Below are positions 11,129 through 22,259 of a stretch of 64,000 nt of DNA, in pieces. This DNA comes from Cryptomeria japonica. Lineage: Eukaryota > Streptophyta > Pinopsida > Cupressales > Cupressaceae. The notes beneath the pieces were generated by a model. It worked only from the letters and a program-made list of their open reading frames with translations. It ran no database searches and was not told the origin of the DNA. How positions within the stretch are numbered: the first letter of the stretch is position 1; each line of letters starts with the position of its first letter. The stretch covers positions 373,388,998-373,452,997 of the forward strand of contig NC_081407.1 in assembly GCF_030272615.1 (NCBI RefSeq). Reading direction: 5' to 3'. Position numbers and translations under genes: made by a program.

Positions 11129-13219
11129 TTGAAAGTGCTAGAGATCCCCATACAACACAAATCACCAACCAATCAATCTTGCATTTCATCACCACTCATC
11201 ATCGTCTTCAATCAACTTCAAAACAAACTTGCAAACAAAATGGCTCAAACCCGATCACGATCAAGGCAACGAGAAATGGAAATTGAGGAAGAAGAGGACA
11301 ACCTCAATGAATTTCAAGAAGCACTTGGAGGAACTGGGAATGATGAAAACCCAAGTACACCCACTCCTTCAACAATCGAAAGGGTTCAGCATAACCCTCA
11401 TTTTAACAGATTATTCGATGAAATACTAAGGAGCAATGCGGATGCTCACTTCTTAAGACTAGCTCAAGAAGGAGCCAAACTCCCCTCAGACTTTGATCTT
11501 GCCCAATTAAGACAAGCATCAGAAAGACAAAGTCGCCATGAGGAGGAAAGGCATAGAGATCCCATCAGATATAACATCCCTCGAGGTAACCCACCACCTC
11601 CTCCTCCTAATGAAATAGAGATGTTGCGGCAACAAGTTGAGAATCTCGCCCAACAACTTCATAGTGGTGTTAAAACCAATCAATTCTCACTTAACGACAT
11701 CTGTCCCTATCCGTTTGACAGGAATCTTTATATGCCACCCTTTCCACGCGGGTTCGAAACACCAAAATTCGAAAAATATAGAGGAAAGGGAGATCCCCGC
11801 GATCATGTCCGAGAATTTCATTCTGCTTGTCTTGAAGTAGCTTATGAGGACACATACTTAATGCGCCTTTTTCCCCAAAGCTTGGGAGGAACAACCACAT
11901 CATGGTTTTCCCGACTACCAGGTGGCATAAGAACATTTGAGGAACTCATCCAGAAGTTCCTATCTCATTACTCTTATAATATTGAACGTGACATCACCAT
12001 GGCTGATCTATGTAACACCAAACAAAAACCAGGTGAATTATTCTCAGTATTCCTGCAACGATGGCGCCAAATGTCTAGCAGACGTTCTCTTCAGTTACCT
12101 GAACGAGAACTAGTGGAAATTTTCATTTCCAACTTAAACGAAGAAATGGAATTTCACCTGGATGTCAAAGACACCGATTCTTTTAACGATATGATCACCA
12201 AGGGTATAAAATGTGAGCGGGCACTCATCAAAAAAGGACTCATCAAAATCTTTAATGAACCCAAAGATGGTCCTCGCCCGCGCTTCAATAGTGATAAACC
12301 GAACTTCTGGAACAAGAATAAGAATATCGTCAATGATGGGGTTGTGGATGCTCGAACTATCCAAAATGCACAACCTGTGGTTCGATTTGCAGGACAAAAT
12401 CCTCCACCTCAAAATAACACAAATGTCCTTCCTAATCAAGGTCGCATCACGTCTCAGGATGAACCAAGACCTCGTCCACAAAAACAAAAACGCACATACA
12501 CTCCCTTAGGGGAACCCATTGAAACAGTGATGCGACAACTCATTTCTCAGAATTTGATCACGCTACCTAAGTTATCAAATTATGAGCCTCAAGTCAAACC
12601 AGCATGGTGGAGAGATACTGAACATTGTGAATTCCATCAAGGAAGAGGACATAAGACAAGTAATTGTCATCGATTGAAAGATCTCATTCAGGATCTTATT
12701 GACCGAGGAGAAATTGAAATTGAAGGACATGACCCAAAAACAACCAATAATGATCATCAGATGTTCAAGAATCCACTTCCATCACAAGATCAAAGGGGTC
12801 CTTCCACTTCCAGACGAGGTCCTGATACCACTGATTATACGCAAGCTGCGTATAACTACACTGTCAATCACCTGTATGATGCCAGTGAACAAATTGCAAC
12901 TATCACCTTCAAAAATCCCACCTCAAATTGCAATGTTGTTACACGTCGTGGCAAGGTCACCATCAAGGCAGCTCCACAAGGCACCACCTCCATCCCAAAG
13001 CAGTACAATCTTGTGGAACAATTAGACAAAACGCCTGCGCTCATATCCATTTTAGAGCTATTACGCCTATCACCATCTCATAAAACTATCTTGGATCAAG
13101 CACTCCAAGAGGCGTCAGTCCCTGCAAACCTGAACACGGACCAATTTCAAGCCATGGTTGGAAATCTAAAGTCATCACCTTGTCTCACTTTTTCTGAAAG
13201 TGACAACTCTTCCTTCTAG
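11129..13219 (+). CDS. gag: e1 Gag protein
   Basis: Structural Gag of a Ty3/gypsy element, which assembles the cytoplasmic virus-like particle around element RNA. The frame is open from 11129, but the better start is the ATG at 11240 (context AAAATGGC), which gives about 660 residues beginning MAQTRSRSRQ. From that start, an acidic N-terminal stretch is followed by a Pro-rich spacer and the capsid-type retrotransposon gag domain at about 165-330 (with LFPQSLGGTTTSWF and FLSHYSYN). A single zinc knuckle of the form C-x2-H-x5-GH-x4-C lies near 463-476. The last ~110 residues align with the N-terminal part of the e2 polyprotein. The frame stops at TAG 13217-13219 and continues open, in the same frame, into protease. 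Confidence 0.9.
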   Translation: MKVLEIPIQHKSPTNQSCISSPLIIVFNQLQNKLANKMAQTRSRSRQREMEIEEEEDNLNEFQEALGGTGNDENPSTPTPSTIERVQHNPHFNRLFDEILRSNADAHFLRLAQEGAKLPSDFDLAQLRQASERQSRHEEERHRDPIRYNIPRGNPPPPPPNEIEMLRQQVENLAQQLHSGVKTNQFSLNDICPYPFDRNLYMPPFPRGFETPKFEKYRGKGDPRDHVREFHSACLEVAYEDTYLMRLFPQSLGGTTTSWFSRLPGGIRTFEELIQKFLSHYSYNIERDITMADLCNTKQKPGELFSVFLQRWRQMSSRRSLQLPERELVEIFISNLNEEMEFHLDVKDTDSFNDMITKGIKCERALIKKGLIKIFNEPKDGPRPRFNSDKPNFWNKNKNIVNDGVVDARTIQNAQPVVRFAGQNPPPQNNTNVLPNQGRITSQDEPRPRPQKQKRTYTPLGEPIETVMRQLISQNLITLPKLSNYEPQVKPAWWRDTEHCEFHQGRGHKTSNCHRLKDLIQDLIDRGEIEIEGHDPKTTNNDHQMFKNPLPSQDQRGPSTSRRGPDTTDYTQAAYNYTVNHLYDASEQIATITFKNPTSNCNVVTRRGKVTIKAAPQGTTSIPKQYNLVEQLDKTPALISILELLRLSPSHKTILDQALQEASVPANLNTDQFQAMVGNLKSSPCLTFSESDNSSF

Positions 13220-13282
13220 CAACCTCATAACGCCTCACTCCACATTGAAGGCTTTGTCAACCAACACAGGATCAAGCGAGTC

Positions 13283-16200
13283 TTGATTGATAATGGAGCA
13301 GGCCTAAACATTTGCACACTACAATTGGTCACAACATTGGGATATGCAATAGAATCCGTGGATCCTCGCAAGAAGATCACCATCAAGGCCTATGATGATG
13401 CAGAACGTTCATCCAAAGGAGCTGTGGTACTACCAATCCGAGTGGGCCCTGTGGTAAAGCACATCATCTGTCAGGTTCTGGACCTTCCTCTGCCATATAA
13501 TCTATTATTAGGGAGACCTTGGATACATGCCATGCAAGCTGTTCCATCTACCTACCATCAATGTATCAAGTTCCCACATAACGGTACAAAGATCACAATC
13601 CTGGGCGATGCAAATCCCTTTGCATTTTGCCATAATATCAGCCATCAACCAGAGATTACTGTTCCTAATAATAGGGAAGCCATTTCCTCCACATCATATG
13701 TAAATCCCGCCTCTCTTGCCAGTTCAAACACTCCTATACCCAAGCAAGAAAAGCTTAAGATGAAAGTCGCAGAGGAAGGTCCCGGGGAATACAACTTGAG
13801 TCAGCTCTTTTGTGTGGGACAAATGCCCACTTCTCCTAGAACACATGGTAAACCACAGCAGTTACTCCAGCAACCACTAATCACACCAGCATGTGCCTTA
13901 ACGCCTTTCATCCTTGGAAAGAGTCAAGAGGAAGAAACACAAGATGAGGACCTAGCGGACTGGATCTATAAGGATCCCATCACCACCGACATACCGCGAG
14001 TTACACTTCCTACGGAACAATATGGCAAAGGCCTCCTCATTATGCAAAGAATGGGGTATGATGGTCAGAGTGCTTTGGGATCCTGCAAACAAGGACGACA
14101 AGAACCGCTGTTGCCAGAGTTCAAGCCCAAAGGTAATACAGGCCTAGGCTTTGAAAAAGAAGTCCTTCCTAAACTCAGATTTAAAGGAAAACCTAGCAAA
14201 CCATATTGCCCACCTACTGCAAAGAGGACACCTTTCATACTCAAAGCACCATCAAGCACTATCCCCACTGCCCCATCAAGGCTCACAACTCCACCGCAAC
14301 CATCACCAGTGCCAAACATCCCACCAAACGAACCAGTAATCCCATCAGCAACACCATCTGTAGCAACAACTGTATCAGAACCCGCAGCAGCATCTATGGC
14401 ACCAGCCATTCCAACAGAAGTCACTAAATCAACACTGCCGATACTTCCAGTGACAAATCCTTTAAAACCCATCACGGTTCCTACAACACCGATCACCACA
14501 AAAGTACATAAACCAATCACACCTGCCGTGTTCAACTCCAAAGACATCCCAGTATGGTATAGCAATCGGATGCTGGAAAGTGATTCAGAGACCGACTCAC
14601 ATGAGTGGGAATTCGATTCAGTGCAACTTAACACTTCAGATGAGGAAGACACATCACCACCTCCGCCACGCAAAGACATTCCTGTTTACGGAGAAGCACA
14701 GATAAAGACCACTTGGGTACTTGAGCTGGAAACATCTTCCACAGACCCTACGTCTCATCCTATGCCTGATTTTGACAGGGAGAGTACCATCAACGACCTT
14801 CACCACACTGTCTTAACCCTCACTGATACCTCTAACAAACTTAATCTAATCGATGAAGTAATGCCCATTATCCACCCTGAACTCATCGAATGGAACCAAT
14901 CAAATCCTCCATGTCTTGACCTCTTCCAAAACGATGAGGCTATCATTGACTTTTTGGAATTAAGGGATAATCTACCAAGCGGGGATCACAAAGCTGGATT
15001 CGCCATTGAACTTAATAGCGCAGCATACTTCGGGGCGGATGCCAAACCCTTCAGCTGCAAAAACATAACAATAAAACATGGATCTTCCAGTGAAAACCAC
15101 ACTGTGGCACTGTTTGATCCAACAAAAGTAAAAAGAAAGAGCGTATCCAACGGTGAAAACCTCTCTGAGGCACTTGAGGATGAAGGGTTTGACATTCTCC
15201 CTGCTAGTACACAACAGGAACGATCGACGATTCTCATTGAGGAGACTAAAGAATACAATGTGGGGACTCCTGAAAACCCTCATATCATACATCTGGCATC
15301 TCTTCTCACTCCAGAGGAACAGCCTCAATTTATAGAGTTCTTCCAACAGCGTCAGATCAACTTTGCATGGTCATATGCAGACATGCCTGGGCTTAATCCT
15401 GATTTAGTCATGCATCATCTCACAGTAGCAAAAGGAGCCAAACCTGTCAAGCAAAAGCTTCGTAAGATGCATCCTCAGATTGCTGTGCTAGTCAAAACTG
15501 AACTCAAGAAACTCCTGGATGTTGGTTTCATTAGACCAATTGATTATGCAGAATGGATCTCCAACATTGTACCAGTTGGCAAACCAAAAGGGGGCATCCG
15601 CATTTGTACAGACTTCAGAGATCTGAATAAGGCATGTCCTAAGGATGACTTTCCCCTACCAAATATTGACATCATAGTGGATCTAACAGCAGGACATGCC
15701 ATGCTTTCACTCATGGATGGCTTTTCAGGATACAATCAAATAAAGATCGCACCAGAGGACCAACATAAGACAGCCTTCACATGTCCATGGGGCACATATT
15801 GCTGGAATGTAATGCCTTTCGGTCTAAAGAATGCAGGAGCAACCTATCAAAGAGCAATGACCACCATCTTCCATGACATGATGCATACTATGATGGAAGA
15901 TTATGTGGATGACTTACTAGCAAAATCACTTACTAGAGAAGGACATCTTCACATCTTAGATCAAATCTTTGATAGATTGGAACAATATCATGTTCGACTC
16001 AACCCAAAGAAATGTGTCTTCGGAGTGACCTCTGGGAAGCTTCTAGGATACATTGTCTCAAGCAAAGGCATTGAGGTCGATCCAGCAAAGGTTAAAGCAA
16101 TCATGGACATGCCACCTCCAAAGAATATCAGTCAGCTAAGGACACTACAAGGACGGCTTCAATCCATCCGCAGATTCATTGCACAATTAGCCGATAAGTG

Positions 16201-18526
16201 TCACCCATTCACACACCTGCTACACACGAACATCCGCTTTCAGTGGGATGACAGATGCCAACAAGCATTTCAGGAACTTAAAGACTATCTCATGAATCCA
16301 CCATTGTTGATGCCACCAGATCCAAGTAGACCGTTGTTACTTTATATTTCAGCAACAAGTACAGCATTGGGTGTACTACTGGCACAACATAATGCAGAAG
16401 GAAAAGAGTGTGCTATTTACTATATCTCTCGCACACTGGTGGGCTATGAACTCAATTACACGCCTATTGAGCGAGCTTGCCTAGCAGTAATCTTAGCAGC
16501 CACTAAACTGAGGCACTATCTATTGACACACAAGGTGCAACTCATTGCAAAGATTGATCCACTCAAGTACTTACTTAGCAAAGCAACATTGACAGGTCGC
16601 TTGGCCAAATGGGTAATGATTCTAAGTGAATTTGATATTGAGTATGTGGACCGTAAAGCTATCAAAGGGCAGGTCATTGCAGATCAGTTGGCCGATGCAC
16701 CTCTCATAGGCGATCATCCCCTCATTTCCAATTTTCCAGATGAAGAGATATTCATGATCACAGAAGTCCAACCATGGAAACTATATTTTGATGGTTCATA
16801 CACTAGGCACGGCTCGGGGGCAGGCATTCTGTTTATCACACCTCAAGGGGATAGCATCCCGAAGTCTTACAGGCTCACATTTCCATGCACAAACAACATA
16901 GCAGAGTATGAGGCCTTGATCATGGGACTTAGATTAGCCATACAATGGAAATTAAAAGAACTACAAGTATATGGCGACTCCCAACTGGTCATTCGACAAG
17001 CAACAGATGAGTATCAGACCAAGGATGATAAACTCATGCCATACAAACAAATGGTGGACACTCTAAAGACATCATTCACTACTATCACTTTTGAGCAGAT
17101 ACCAAGAGATCAGAATCGAGCTGCTGACGCTATGGCTACCATCGCATCTCTACTAGATCTTCCACAGAATTCAACACGCTACGAGTTCTTGGTAGAACAA
17201 CTTTGGATCCCCGCTTATGATATCCCCGAATCCGAAATGATATGTCGCCTTGTCGGTTCTGAATCCCCATGGTACGGTGAGTTCTACACCTATCTCCGTG
17301 ATCACACCCTTCCTCCCAACCAATCAAATAACCAACGAAAAACCTTCATTCGCCAAACTGCTCGATATACCATTATTGCCGAAACCCTATACCGACGTAG
17401 TCTTGATGGTACTCTCCTTCGGTGTTTGGAACAAGATGAGATAACAAAGGTTCTGGAAGAGGTACATGAAGGAATTTGCAGGACTCACTCAAGTGGTCCA
17501 TCACTAGCCAAGAAGATCATGCGAGCTGGATACTATTGGCCATCTATGGAAAAGGATTCCTACTACTTTGTCAGAAAATGCAAGAAATGTCAAGTTCACG
17601 GTGACCTGATACATGCACCAGCACAGGAACTGCAACCAATCACAACACCATGGCCTTTTTGTCAATGGGGCCTTGACCTTATGGGTAAAATCCATCCATC
17701 TTCATCCAATGGCCATAAATTCATTATTACCGCCACCGAATATTTCACCAAGTGGATCGAAGCTGTTCCACTTACCCAAGTTACCGGCAAGCAGATCGCC
17801 TCATTCATCCTCAATTACATCATCTGCCGGTATGGTGTACCCATGTCCATTGTCACAGATAACGGTCTTCCTTTCAAAAATCAGGATGTCCGTGAGCTTT
17901 GTGAAAAATTTCATATCCAACACCGCTTTTCCACTCCCTATTACCCACAAGGCAATGGTCAGGCCGAAGCATCCAATAAAAACATATTGAGGATCTTAAA
18001 GAAGACAGTCAATGATGCCGGTCGTGATTGGCATGTTCAATTGAATCCAGCGCTATGGGCATATCGAACTAGCATTCGGACCCCTACAGGTGCAACTCCT
18101 TATTCATTGGTCTATGGTGCTGAAGCTATCTTACCTATTGAGGTCGAGATACCATCCTTACGAGTTTCATTGCACAATCTCATCGATGATGAAGCATACA
18201 GAGTATCCCGTCTTCAGGACTTAGAGTTACTTGATGAGAAACGACAAGATGCATACAATCACCTCAAAGCCTATCAGCAGCGCATGAGCAGAAGTTACAA
18301 TCACCGAGTTAGATCTCGTACATTTGAGGTAGGTGATCTTGTTCTTCGAGAAAATCCTCGCAATCAACCAAACAGAGAACATCAAGGCAAGTTTGAATCA
18401 AACTGGCTGGGCCCATATGTTGTCACTACTGTATTCGGGTCCGGGGCATATCAGTTGGCTACATCAGAAGGAGAACCACTCGCAGATCCAATCAACAGCA
18501 TGCACCTCAAACGGTTTTATACCTAA
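13283..18526 (+). CDS. pol: e1 Pol polyprotein (PR, G-patch, RT, RNaseH, aRNaseH, INT)
   Basis: Replicates and inserts the element. The frame is in phase with gag and open from 13220; the ATG at 13283 lies inside the protease, so expression is probably as a Gag-Pol readthrough or reinitiation product. Residues from 13283: aspartic protease with DNG at 3-5 in place of DTG/DSG; G-patch-like stretch about 246-290 (YGKGL.. NTGLGF); Pro/Thr-rich spacer about 310-430; RT about 715-900 with YVDD at 874-877; RNase H about 1013-1140; second, archaeal-type RNase H from about 1165 (LYFDGSY). Integrase has an HHCC finger about 1393-1434 and catalytic D1465, D1526 and E1562 (the last two 35 residues apart). 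A GPY motif sits near 1708. The dual RNase H points to the Tat lineage. No internal stop is seen over 1747 codons. Confidence 0.95.
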   Translation: MIDNGAGLNICTLQLVTTLGYAIESVDPRKKITIKAYDDAERSSKGAVVLPIRVGPVVKHIICQVLDLPLPYNLLLGRPWIHAMQAVPSTYHQCIKFPHNGTKITILGDANPFAFCHNISHQPEITVPNNREAISSTSYVNPASLASSNTPIPKQEKLKMKVAEEGPGEYNLSQLFCVGQMPTSPRTHGKPQQLLQQPLITPACALTPFILGKSQEEETQDEDLADWIYKDPITTDIPRVTLPTEQYGKGLLIMQRMGYDGQSALGSCKQGRQEPLLPEFKPKGNTGLGFEKEVLPKLRFKGKPSKPYCPPTAKRTPFILKAPSSTIPTAPSRLTTPPQPSPVPNIPPNEPVIPSATPSVATTVSEPAAASMAPAIPTEVTKSTLPILPVTNPLKPITVPTTPITTKVHKPITPAVFNSKDIPVWYSNRMLESDSETDSHEWEFDSVQLNTSDEEDTSPPPPRKDIPVYGEAQIKTTWVLELETSSTDPTSHPMPDFDRESTINDLHHTVLTLTDTSNKLNLIDEVMPIIHPELIEWNQSNPPCLDLFQNDEAIIDFLELRDNLPSGDHKAGFAIELNSAAYFGADAKPFSCKNITIKHGSSSENHTVALFDPTKVKRKSVSNGENLSEALEDEGFDILPASTQQERSTILIEETKEYNVGTPENPHIIHLASLLTPEEQPQFIEFFQQRQINFAWSYADMPGLNPDLVMHHLTVAKGAKPVKQKLRKMHPQIAVLVKTELKKLLDVGFIRPIDYAEWISNIVPVGKPKGGIRICTDFRDLNKACPKDDFPLPNIDIIVDLTAGHAMLSLMDGFSGYNQIKIAPEDQHKTAFTCPWGTYCWNVMPFGLKNAGATYQRAMTTIFHDMMHTMMEDYVDDLLAKSLTREGHLHILDQIFDRLEQYHVRLNPKKCVFGVTSGKLLGYIVSSKGIEVDPAKVKAIMDMPPPKNISQLRTLQGRLQSIRRFIAQLADKCHPFTHLLHTNIRFQWDDRCQQAFQELKDYLMNPPLLMPPDPSRPLLLYISATSTALGVLLAQHNAEGKECAIYYISRTLVGYELNYTPIERACLAVILAATKLRHYLLTHKVQLIAKIDPLKYLLSKATLTGRLAKWVMILSEFDIEYVDRKAIKGQVIADQLADAPLIGDHPLISNFPDEEIFMITEVQPWKLYFDGSYTRHGSGAGILFITPQGDSIPKSYRLTFPCTNNIAEYEALIMGLRLAIQWKLKELQVYGDSQLVIRQATDEYQTKDDKLMPYKQMVDTLKTSFTTITFEQIPRDQNRAADAMATIASLLDLPQNSTRYEFLVEQLWIPAYDIPESEMICRLVGSESPWYGEFYTYLRDHTLPPNQSNNQRKTFIRQTARYTIIAETLYRRSLDGTLLRCLEQDEITKVLEEVHEGICRTHSSGPSLAKKIMRAGYYWPSMEKDSYYFVRKCKKCQVHGDLIHAPAQELQPITTPWPFCQWGLDLMGKIHPSSSNGHKFIITATEYFTKWIEAVPLTQVTGKQIASFILNYIICRYGVPMSIVTDNGLPFKNQDVRELCEKFHIQHRFSTPYYPQGNGQAEASNKNILRILKKTVNDAGRDWHVQLNPALWAYRTSIRTPTGATPYSLVYGAEAILPIEVEIPSLRVSLHNLIDDEAYRVSRLQDLELLDEKRQDAYNHLKAYQQRMSRSYNHRVRSRTFEVGDLVLRENPRNQPNREHQGKFESNWLGPYVVTTVFGSGAYQLATSEGEPLADPINSMHLKRFYT

Positions 18527-21224
18527 GGTATACAGAGCATCAGGCTCCCCTACATATCAGAAAATACCAAAAACATTCAGAAAATGTCCTGAAGAAAATA
18601 CAAAAACATTCAAAAAAAAAGTAAAGAAAAATCATGAATCCAAACGGTGAACAACCACTCCGGTGGCACCTTGGGTAAGTGCGATGGTGAAAACTTGGCA
18701 AACAGGCGCCAATCGTAAAGGCAATGGCTCTAGTATCTTTCAGACTCGTTGCGATCACATTCATGCACACATACATCCATCCATCCCAACCATGGCTTGT
18801 TATTTGATCTACAATTAAGAAAGTACTCCATGCGTCTAGCATCCCACCTTTTCATAGTCCGGTCTACAAACTGGGGGCAATACCCTTACCCTCGTGATGG
18901 AAGTGGATTCTACATTGTCTTATAAATCATTACGCTCTTCATTCAGGCAATCATCAGAAAATACCAAAAACATTCAAAAAAATATCTCAACACAAAATCC
19001 AAAAAACATTCAAAAATATCTCGCAAAAATACCAAAAACATTCAAAAACAATTCAAAATCCAAAAACATCGGAAAACCCATCGAAAATCACACAAAAACA
19101 TGCCAACACCTTGTACATATTTATCTGATCAGATACAAAATAAACATGGACAAACTACTCACACAATGACCATTTATCAATCAAACCAACACAATCGACT
19201 TCAACAATCCAAACTGTCTTAAACAAGGATGCATCCTTCCTTACCAAAACAAAGACAAGATGACGTTTTCTTTGACAAGAAAATTCTGTTAAGCTATCAA
19301 ATTCTTGGTTGATTCGTGAGTAATTCATTTGTTTATCTGTATCGGGATCTTTCAGCATTGTTTTGTATCGTTTGCGCATTATTACCGATGAAGTTCTGGG
19401 GCATGTACTAATGGTGTCTACGTGGGAAGTTCACCAAGCTACGTGATCTTATGCAAAATGCAGTCATAGATCACTACGGCTTGCTGACTACAGCGTATAC
19501 CTCGACCATATGAACATGAACCATTACCAAGGATCCATATTCTTTATTCTTTATGTATATATACTGTTTGGTTGCAGGTACAATGCTCATCCTTTGATTC
19601 CTCTTCCTCCAAATTGGATAAAGGTTTCATTTTTTAGTACGGTATGTACTTGTCTCAGGATCTGATCAAGCCTAAGATCAAGGAGGACGATCCAAGTCAT
19701 GCACGAAAGGAGATAATCCTTGTCTGTTCCGCAAGCAATACTCTGGTCGACTTGACCCTTATATCAAGTCATTTGTATTAACTTGCTATATTAAAATCCA
19801 TGAAAGAAATACTCAGGTCATCTTGAATCATTGTGTCAAGATGCTTGTATTCTCTTCCAACATTTTAAAGCTCAATGATGAAAATAGAGCACTATGGATC
19901 GTCATTTCACCTCATCTGTTTATATCTTGCATTCCGTTGCATATCACCCATCCATTCATTCATATGTAGGCTTTTACATGTAAAAATGATTAATAAAAGC
20001 TGGTCTTGGATACAATCACGACCGAGTACTCTGATACATCATCAATGCATTATGCAAAGTCTTAAAACAACCTTGCATAATCATATCATCCTTGCATATA
20101 GGTGCATCTTGCATTGCGACCATTCATGTCATTTTTAAAACTTAAACATTGCATATAGTTCATTGTTGCCATTAGTTTTCATTAAACAAAATCATTTTCA
20201 TCATTGCACCAATCATAAATAATTAGATTCATTCATGGGATCAAATTGTCTTTGATTGTTTTAAATCATTTACTAAACATTTCATCCAGTATAAATTATC
20301 CATTATCATCTTATCAACTTATTATTACACACATCCATTTATCCATTTAGATACACAGTGCATTCATTCATTCATTCATTAATAAAGCATCTTATTATGT
20401 TCATTTTTTTCATTCACATTGCATTTATTATCATTACATTAAGGTGCAGTTATTATCCCCATTAGTTATCATATCATCCCATTATCATTTGCACTTCCCA
20501 ACATATTTACAAACGCATTTAGAAACATTCATTTAGGCATTATCATATAAACATTTGTACTTTACATTTGTTTATTCATCTACATTCATTTTAATATCAT
20601 CATATAAACATTTGTACTTTACATTTGTTTATTCATCTACATTCATTTTAATATCATCATATAAACACTTGCACTTTACATTTGTTTATCCATCTGCATT
20701 CATTTCGACATCATCATATCAACATTTGAACTTAACCTTTTGTTTATCCATATTACATTCATCTAAACACATCTAGATGCATATCCATACATAAAAATCA
20801 TTCATCTAACCATTGCATTGACATCATCACATAAATCAGCTCATCATTACATCGCAAAAGGAAACATCATACAATCTTGTTCATCCATCAAAAACATAAG
20901 CATATATCATCCTAGTATATTTATACATAATATCATTTATTCAACCATTGCAATAAATCAGCTCATCATTACATTGCAATAGGAAACATCATCAAATCCT
21001 GTTCATACATCAAAGCATGAGCACATATCATCCTGCATTCATATGTCAGTATCTCACATCATAACTCATCATAAAATCATATCAAACCTGCATTCATATG
21101 TCAGTATCTCACATCATAAATCATCATAAAAACATGCATAAAAGAAACATCTCATCAAATGCATCCATGAACACATATACCTCTAAGCAATAAATCATCA
21201 TCATGCATAAGCGTCCATACATAA
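18527..21224 (+). other. e1 spacer between pol and antisense gene
   Basis: About 2.7 kb without a credible gene. 18550-19080 repeats the phrase ACCAAAAACATTCAAAAA many times. 19560-19620 and 19880-20500 are AT-rich with CATTCATT-type runs. 20542-20770 holds the 57-bp tandem repeat. 20833-21120 holds two diverged copies of a ~120-bp unit (both with AATCAGCTCATCATTACAT) and a repeated CCTGCATTCATATGTCAG block. Convergent 3' ends of sense and antisense transcripts are expected here. Confidence 0.6.
20542..20770 (+). repeat. 57-bp tandem repeat, four copies
   Basis: The phrase ACATTTGTAC(TTTACATTTG) recurs at 20551, 20608, 20665 (diverged) and 20722 (more diverged), an exact 57-bp period. Because 57 is divisible by three, the unit reads as a repeated hydrophobic 19-residue peptide in one frame. 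I judge this accidental. Confidence 0.85.
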
Positions 21225-22259
21225 TCACATGCATATCATCACAAAATGGGATCTCCTCATATATATCAACTCATATATCAGAGTACAATGAAGTCTACAA
21301 AATCGGCTACCAAGAGCCATCCAAGATACAGTCCAAAACATAGACAATGATACAACACATGTATGCAAAAATGCTCTCTCAAATGCCGCTCTGGCCAGAT
21401 GCTGTACCTGCCCACCCCTACCTGCTCCACCGCTGGTACCGGCCCCACCTGATCCATCTCTCCGTGGAGGCCTCATCGAACCCCCACTGCTCTGCATCCT
21501 CTGTGATCGCTCGGATCTGGCCTGCCGCATCTGGGTATAGCTGAGAGCTCGCTGGCTCATCATACCACTATACATGAACATATAGGGCTGGTCCACGGCT
21601 CGGAATCTCAGACTCACTGGTCGAGTCACTGGTAGATGCTCCCATGCCCACACATGCAGCAGCGTCATACCTACTGCAAGCGAACCTCTCCCCCGGTACA
21701 CTACCTCGTGTAACTCCTGATACATGTGCGCTAATACGCATGGCCCCCAGGCATATCGGGTCCCCTCTGTCACCATCATCTCAATAACCTATCCCCATCC
21801 GACCGCCAATCCATGTGACCGCCTGTCTGGACACAGAAGCCCTCCCACGATCCCTGACAATACTGCTGGAAGGGGCTCATATAGTGCCGCTATATCCTCC
21901 CAGGCAATCGACCCATCATCAATGAATACGTCCTCATCAAAAATTCTCTGGCAAGACACTGTCCCCCAGGATCGATCATACGTCACCAGCTGCCCTCGAA
22001 TAGAAATCCGAAGAATACGCCACACGTCCTCCAAAGTCACCGTCATCTCGCCCTGAGCCAGATGGAACGTGCATGTCTCACTATGCCATCGCTCTGCTAA
22101 AGCTGTAATCAGGTCGTGATTCATCCGAATCACGGGCATATGCATCACCTCATAGAGCCCAGTAGCCGCAATACAATCTATCTCGATCTGAGTCAAACGA
22201 TCTCGCAACCCCTGTGTCGCAGGGTGACGCTCGCGTAACTGCAACACGCGTAGATCCTC
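21225..22259 (-). pseudogene. e1 antisense plant mobile domain (PMD) gene, main exon
   Basis: Coding strand is opposite to gag-pol. Open upstream to 22352; I place the exon start at 22259, after the acceptor TATGTGCAG. It carries the PMD signature: CTFHLAQGEMTVTLEDVWRI, then YAWGPCVLAHMYQEL and WAWEHLPVTRP. PMD occurs in host MAIN/MAIL nuclear proteins that act in gene regulation and TE silencing, and in MULE and Ty3/gypsy elements. One in-frame TAG (21789-21791) interrupts the gene between the two PMD halves; both halves are in the same frame. After the PMD core the protein turns Gly/Ser/Arg-rich and ends at 21225. The QFGL-type C-terminal PMD segment seen in e2 is missing, so it is truncated as well as interrupted. 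Confidence 0.8.

Noticed and set aside
11229-13050. Short frames overlapping gag in other phases
   Set aside because: Shadows of the gag frame, none with a domain.
14065-14679. 204-codon minus-strand frame opposite e1 pol
   Set aside because: It lies opposite the Pro/Thr-rich spacer of pol and is a shadow of its codon pattern (Gly/Val-rich).
20555-20776. Membrane protein of repeated 19-residue segments
   Set aside because: It is the translation of a 57-bp noncoding tandem repeat that happens to be a multiple of three.
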